A stretch of DNA of 64,000 bases from Aliiroseovarius halocynthiae. GTDB taxonomy: Bacteria > Pseudomonadota > Alphaproteobacteria > Rhodobacterales > Rhodobacteraceae. Positions 60,027 through 64,000 of this stretch are shown piece after piece. The notes under the pieces are model-generated. The model was not told where the DNA came from. It saw nothing but the letters and a program-made list of their open reading frames with translations, and did no database searches. A program made the translations under genes and the position numbers. The stretch spans positions 1 to 64,000 of the forward strand of contig NZ_ML660021.1 in NCBI RefSeq assembly GCF_007004645.1, in the 5' to 3' direction. Positions within the stretch are counted from its first letter, which is position 1; each line of letters begins with the position of its first letter.

Positions 60027-61022
60027 ATGAGCCTTCTTTCCGTCCGTGACCTGACCGTGAAATTCGCGATGCGCGAGAATACGGTCACCGCTTTGAACGG
60101 CATTTCCTTCGACGTGGCCAAAGGCGAACGCCTTGGCATCGTTGGGGAAAGCGGTGCAGGTAAGTCGATCACCGGCTTTGCCCTGATGAACCTGCTCAGC
60201 CGTCCGGGCTTCATTGACAGTGGTCAGATTATGTTCGAGGGCGAAGATGTCGTCGGCATGAATGACAAGCAGTTGCGCGGCATGCGCGGCAACCGCATGG
60301 CGATGATCTTTCAGGATCCAATGGTGACGCTGAACCCGGTTCTGACCATCGGCCAGCAGATGATCGAGACCTTGATGGCGCACCGCAAACTGTCGCGCGA
60401 AGAAGCGCGTCAGATCGCCATCGTAAAGCTGCGCGAGGTCTATATTCCATCGCCCGAAGATCGTCTGGACCAATACCCGCACGAGCTGTCGGGAGGTATG
60501 CGCCAACGGATCATCATCGCGATTGCGCTGCTTCTGGATCCGCAGTTGATCATCGCAGACGAGCCCACCACTGCGCTGGATGTGACCATTCAGGCGGACA
60601 TCATGGAGCTGCTGCTTGAGCTGTGCCAGTCCAACCAAGTTGGGCTGATCCTGATCACCCACGATCTGGGTGTGGTCAGCCAGATGACCGAGCGCACGCT
60701 GGTTATGTATGCGGGCCGCATCATCGAAAGCGGTCGCACGCGCGAGATCATCAACGATCCGCAACACCCATATACGCAGGGCCTGATCAACGCCTTGCCA
60801 CAACAGACACTGCCGGGCCAAAGGCTCAAGCAGATCCCGGGGAACATGCCATCACTCACGAATATCCCCCCGGGATGCCCATTCAACCCGCGTTGCGAAT
60901 ATGCGACCGACCTGTGCCGCTCGCGCATCCCCGAGATCTCGCATTTCGGCGAGGTCGAGGTGGCCTGCCACGAGGTTCAGCGCCTGCAATCCAATGACGC
61001 ACGGCAGGAGGCAAAAGCATGA
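60027..61022 (+). CDS. peptide ABC transporter ATP-binding protein (DppD type)
   Basis: This 331-residue ATPase has Walker A GESGAGKS, signature LSGGMRQRIIIAIALL, Walker B LIIADEPTTALDV and the oligopeptide-transporter C-terminal cysteines (CPFNPRCEYATDLCRSRIP) that often hold an iron-sulfur cluster. Overlaps the next gene by ATGA. Confidence 0.93.
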   Translation: MSLLSVRDLTVKFAMRENTVTALNGISFDVAKGERLGIVGESGAGKSITGFALMNLLSRPGFIDSGQIMFEGEDVVGMNDKQLRGMRGNRMAMIFQDPMVTLNPVLTIGQQMIETLMAHRKLSREEARQIAIVKLREVYIPSPEDRLDQYPHELSGGMRQRIIIAIALLLDPQLIIADEPTTALDVTIQADIMELLLELCQSNQVGLILITHDLGVVSQMTERTLVMYAGRIIESGRTREIINDPQHPYTQGLINALPQQTLPGQRLKQIPGNMPSLTNIPPGCPFNPRCEYATDLCRSRIPEISHFGEVEVACHEVQRLQSNDARQEAKA

Positions 61023-62065
61023 AGGATATGGCAACGCAAACACTCCTGCTGGAAATCAAGGGGCTGGAAAAGCGCTTCGATCTGGACAAGGGCTTTCTTG
61101 AGACCGTCAAGTTCAAAGATGGGCGTCTGACGCGTGAGACACGTTCGGTCCATGCGGTGAACAACGTGAATCTCGACGTTGCGAAGGGCGAGGCCTTGTG
61201 TGTGGTTGGTGAAAGTGGCTGTGGGAAGTCCACGGTTGCGCGGCTGGTGGCGGGGCTTCTGGCCCCAAGTGCTGGCGAGATCCACTATGAAGGGCAGCGC
61301 ATTGATGATCTGTCGCGCAATGAAATGCTTCCCTTGCGCAAGAAGATCCAGATGATCTTTCAGAACCCCTATGCGTCGCTGAACCCGCGCATGACTATTC
61401 TGCAGGCGTTGGAAGAGCCTGTGCGCCATCACAACCCGAAATTCTCGGCCGCCGAAGTGCGGGACAAGGTGACTGAGGTGATGATGTCGGTGGGTGTCGA
61501 TCCCACGTGGATCAAACGCTATCCGCATGAATTTTCTGGCGGACAACGTCAGCGAATCGCCATTGCGCGCGCGCTGACGGTGGATCCCGAGTTCATCATC
61601 GCGGACGAGCCAATCAGCGCATTGGACGTGTCTATTCAGGCGCAAGTTTTGAACTTGATGCTGGAAGCCAAGGAAAGCCGCGGGCTGACTTATCTGTTCA
61701 TCACGCATGATTTAAGCGTGGTCGAGCATTTCGGCACACGGGTTGCGGTTTTGTATCTGGGAACCGTCTGCGAGGTTGCCGATACGGCAACCCTGTTTTC
61801 GAATCCAAAACACCCCTATACTAAAGCCTTGCTGTCCGCAGTTCCGCAGTTGAAGGATGACCGGCCGAACCATATCCGCCTGAAGGGCGAGATTCCGACG
61901 CCGATCAATCTGCCGCAAGGTTGCCCCTTCGAAAGCCGCTGTATTTTTGCGAATGGCAGATGCAAAAGTGAAAAGCCGCGCGCCATTCACCAGCCAGACG
62001 GCAGCATTGTTGCCTGTCACGCCCTTGAAGAAGGTCGGTTGGATGCGGACGCGCCCGGCCTCTAA
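61019..62065 (+). CDS. peptide ABC transporter ATP-binding protein (DppF type)
   Basis: This 348-residue partner ATPase has Walker A GESGCGKST, FQNPYASLNPRMTI, signature FSGGQRQRIAIARAL, Walker B FIIADEPISALDV and CPFESRCIFANGRCKSEKP. The preceding gene overlap supports the start. Confidence 0.93.
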   Translation: MKDMATQTLLLEIKGLEKRFDLDKGFLETVKFKDGRLTRETRSVHAVNNVNLDVAKGEALCVVGESGCGKSTVARLVAGLLAPSAGEIHYEGQRIDDLSRNEMLPLRKKIQMIFQNPYASLNPRMTILQALEEPVRHHNPKFSAAEVRDKVTEVMMSVGVDPTWIKRYPHEFSGGQRQRIAIARALTVDPEFIIADEPISALDVSIQAQVLNLMLEAKESRGLTYLFITHDLSVVEHFGTRVAVLYLGTVCEVADTATLFSNPKHPYTKALLSAVPQLKDDRPNHIRLKGEIPTPINLPQGCPFESRCIFANGRCKSEKPRAIHQPDGSIVACHALEEGRLDADAPGL

Positions 62066-62079
62066 GGGCGAGCCGATCC

Positions 62080-63042
62080 GTGGACATAGTTTGGTTGAAA
62101 GATTTTGAGGCCTTGGTCGCGTGTCGAAACTTTTCGCGCGCGGCTGAGGATCGCAATGTCAGCCAACCGGCGTTTTCGCGCCGAATCCGAGCGCTTGAGA
62201 ATGATATCGGCGTACGCCTGATCAATCGCGAGACGTTGCCGTTAACATTGACCCCGGCAGGGGACGTATTCCTGTCGCAGGCGCGCCTTATGCTGCGGAC
62301 CTATGAAGAAACGATCGAGCGCTGTCAGACCATTGATGCGGCCAAGGAAAACGTGATCCGGATTGCCGCGTCGCAGTCGCTTTACATGACGCATTACAAG
62401 CAATTGATTGCGCCACTGGCGACCGAAGGCGGGGTTGAGACGGATCTGAATTCGACCTCGTGGGCGGCCGATCAGTTTGTGAGTGCGCTTCAACAGCATT
62501 ATTGCGATGCGTTTCTGACCTATTGGCATCCGTCGATGGATTATCTTGGCCCGCTTGAGGTCGCCAATTTCGAGCACATGACACTTGCCCGTGACCGGTT
62601 CGTGCCTGTGTCGCGCTGTAAGCCCGGTGGTAGTGCCGAGTTCACCTTCAGTAATACTGCCAAAGAAGCGATGCCGTTGCTGTCTTACGGTGCGGTGTCA
62701 GCGCTGCGATCGGTGCAAGACTTTGTGGTCGAGCAGATTGTCAGCCCGCGCAAGGTGTTCGTCGTCAACCAAAATGCATTGGCCAACAGTGTGAAGGCGA
62801 TGATCCTTGAGGGGTTCGGGATGGGGTGGCTTCCGCTCAGCCTGTGCCGATCCGAAATCGATGCCGGGATGCTTACCATCGTGGATAGTCGCCTGACCAC
62901 GGATCTTGAGATCCGCATCTATCGCGATCCCAAAAATAGCAAGGGCACGTTAAACGGTCTTTGGGATCGGTTATCGGATTTGAATACAAACGCTGTGCCG
63001 TTCTCGTCGGTTGCTGCGCAACAGAGCGTTCGGACTGGTTAA
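62080..63042 (+). CDS. LysR-family transcriptional regulator
   Basis: This 320-residue regulator has the N-terminal helix-turn-helix WLKDFEALVACRNFSRAAEDRNVSQPAFSRRIRALENDIGVRLINR and a ligand-binding domain of the usual length. The start is a GTG, 14 bp after the transporter operon, in the same direction. LysR genes are often divergent from their targets, so here it may be carried on the operon transcript and control it or another gene. Confidence 0.9.
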   Translation: MDIVWLKDFEALVACRNFSRAAEDRNVSQPAFSRRIRALENDIGVRLINRETLPLTLTPAGDVFLSQARLMLRTYEETIERCQTIDAAKENVIRIAASQSLYMTHYKQLIAPLATEGGVETDLNSTSWAADQFVSALQQHYCDAFLTYWHPSMDYLGPLEVANFEHMTLARDRFVPVSRCKPGGSAEFTFSNTAKEAMPLLSYGAVSALRSVQDFVVEQIVSPRKVFVVNQNALANSVKAMILEGFGMGWLPLSLCRSEIDAGMLTIVDSRLTTDLEIRIYRDPKNSKGTLNGLWDRLSDLNTNAVPFSSVAAQQSVRTG

Positions 63043-63140
63043 GGCTTCTTCAACCTCTCTGCTTAGAAAGCTCGACATCCCATCACGTGGGGTGACCGTC
63101 TCTGGTTGCCTGATGCGTGTGAACTTGCCAGGAGCTTGCT

Positions 63141-63407
63141 ATGTCCAACCCCTTCGAGAACCGCTCGCCATCCCTGCGCGGCCCTGCCACCGATATCGAG
63201 CCGGTCTTGCCGTCCGATGTGACTGATCTGCCTAATGTTGCCGTGTCGCTTTATGTTGAAGCTGGCGGTGTGATCACGTTTGAAAGCGTGGTGGGCGCGA
63301 CGCGTTCCGTAACGGTTGCAGATAACTCGATTTTGCCAGTTGGCGTGCGAAAAGTGCTGTCAACCGGAACTACCGCATCGGGCATCCACGCGTTTGTACT
63401 TGTCTGA
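63141..63407 (+). CDS. GTA head-spike base protein (RCAP_rcc01079 family)
   Basis: This 88-residue protein resembles the spike base protein of gene transfer agent particles of Rhodobacterales (rcc01079 of R. capsulatus). Family-like segments are RSPSLRGPATDIEPVLPSD, DLPNVAVSLYVEAGG, TRSVTVADNSILPVGVRKVLSTGTTA and GIHAFVLV. In Rhodobacter this and the following gene (rcc01080) make capsid spikes that help bind the host capsule. The unit is outside the main GTA cluster, as here. Confidence 0.75.
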   Translation: MSNPFENRSPSLRGPATDIEPVLPSDVTDLPNVAVSLYVEAGGVITFESVVGATRSVTVADNSILPVGVRKVLSTGTTASGIHAFVLV

Positions 63408-64000
63408 TGCTTAGTTATGGATTCGAGTTACCGGCGGTGGCCCTGCGACCAGCAGGGGCGTCGTCGTCATCGCCACCGGCATTCTCACCCTTGCAATTAG
63501 CGCCGTCGGCTATGTTCGATCCGGCAGATACTGCAAAATTGTACCAAGATTCAGCCGGCGCGACCCCTGTGATTGGAGACAACCAGCCCGTGGGGCTTTG
63601 GCAGGATGAAACGACAAATGGTCTGGATTTGCGTCAGGCAGTGAGTGCCGCCCGTCCAAGTTACCGTACAGATGGCGCACATCACTGGATTGAGATGGAT
63701 GGTGTGGACGATAGTTTGGCTACGGACCCGATTCTGAAGCTGGGAAACCCTCTGACCATTGTTATTGGGTATCAAATGATTTCTGCGATCGGTACGCAAC
63801 GCGTTAATTTTGTTGAGATCAGCAAAGATAATAAGAATGCGACTTCTTTCGGGGCACAGCCACTTAATGATCGGCTGCAGTTCTTTAGCCGTATTGATGA
63901 TCAAGGGGTGGGCATTAGCCACATCAAAGCTCTTGGCGCGTTGGGGGGGCACACAAGGCACGTTGCCACGCTTCAGGCGACATCAGGTCAGGTTGTCATT
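63407..64000 (+). CDS. GTA spike/tail-fibre-like protein, 3' end outside the window
   Basis: The frame opens with an ATG that overlaps the spike-base stop (TGATG) and runs without a stop to the end of the window (198 codons). Residues 36-85 (FDPADTAKLYQDSAGATPVIGDNQPVGLWQDETTNGLDLRQ and HHWIEMDGVDDSLATD) are typical of concanavalin-like/LamG modules at the start of fibre and spike proteins. This matches the place of rcc01080, the capsule-binding spike. Partial. Confidence 0.7.
   Translation, partial: MLSYGFELPAVALRPAGASSSSPPAFSPLQLAPSAMFDPADTAKLYQDSAGATPVIGDNQPVGLWQDETTNGLDLRQAVSAARPSYRTDGAHHWIEMDGVDDSLATDPILKLGNPLTIVIGYQMISAIGTQRVNFVEISKDNKNATSFGAQPLNDRLQFFSRIDDQGVGISHIKALGALGGHTRHVATLQATSGQVVI

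Noticed and set aside
63551-63961. Minus-strand frame opposite the spike/fibre gene
   Set aside because: The plus-strand frame is open to the window end, overlaps the spike-base stop and has fibre-like content; the minus frame is a shadow.

Overview
The window is a piece of an alphaproteobacterial chromosome, most likely from the Rhodobacteraceae (Roseobacter group). The call rests on gene content: the fbc/petABC operon, the petPR regulator pair, a gene-transfer-agent (GTA) head-spike module, an xseB-ispA-dxs cluster, a GltB/GltD pair and generally GC-rich housekeeping genes. Taxonomy was not tested by any search.

Region 1 (1-13204) holds an integrated mobile element. The 3' half of tRNA-Lys(UUU) is duplicated as a 49-bp direct repeat (622-670 and 13127-13175), with the intact tRNA at the right end, so the element spans about 12.5 kb. 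It encodes a tyrosine integrase, an AlpA-like regulator, a zinc-finger/Toprim primase, a DUF927-type helicase-like ATPase, several small unknown proteins, a divergent XRE regulator plus PemK/MazF-like toxin, and a TPR protein with a C-terminal PD-(D/E)XK nuclease domain. There are no capsid, terminase, portal or conjugation genes. The layout is that of a minimal phage satellite or a plasmid-like integrative element. Three sequence signals stand out: two GTAAC/GTTAC iteron clusters near the two ends that share a 24-bp inverted repeat; a tandem GTGGTAGCC pair just inside each end; and a 9-mer, GCCCAGCGC, found at 16 places in the element. The 9-mer is missing from exactly the stretch carrying the TPR-nuclease gene, which suggests that gene is a later cargo insertion.

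Region 2 (13205-54275) is ordinary chromosome. It contains dapF and mtaB, a PaiB-like protein, a GST-like protein, petABC (cytochrome bc1), an AT-rich orphan, thiBPQ behind a TPP riboswitch, an SDR, two EamA exporters, aroC, a CcdA/thioredoxin pair, HU, a purine-salvage pair (AMP nucleosidase and adenine deaminase), a NaChBac-like sodium channel, dxs-ispA-xseB with a histone-deacetylase-family gene, petPR, ilvE, queG and a GST, mtgA, gltDB, uppP and an NDUFA9-like protein, and ends at tRNA-Leu(CAG).

Region 3 (54276-56396) is the scar of a second, decayed element at tRNA-Leu: an N-terminally altered integrase fused in frame with, and overlapping, a 3' fragment of an IS3-family transposase.

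Region 4 (56397-64000) carries a dipeptide/oligopeptide ABC transporter operon (substrate-binding protein, two permeases, two ATPases), a LysR regulator, and at the window end a GTA head-spike base protein of the RCAP_rcc01079 family followed by a partial spike/fibre protein that runs off the window.
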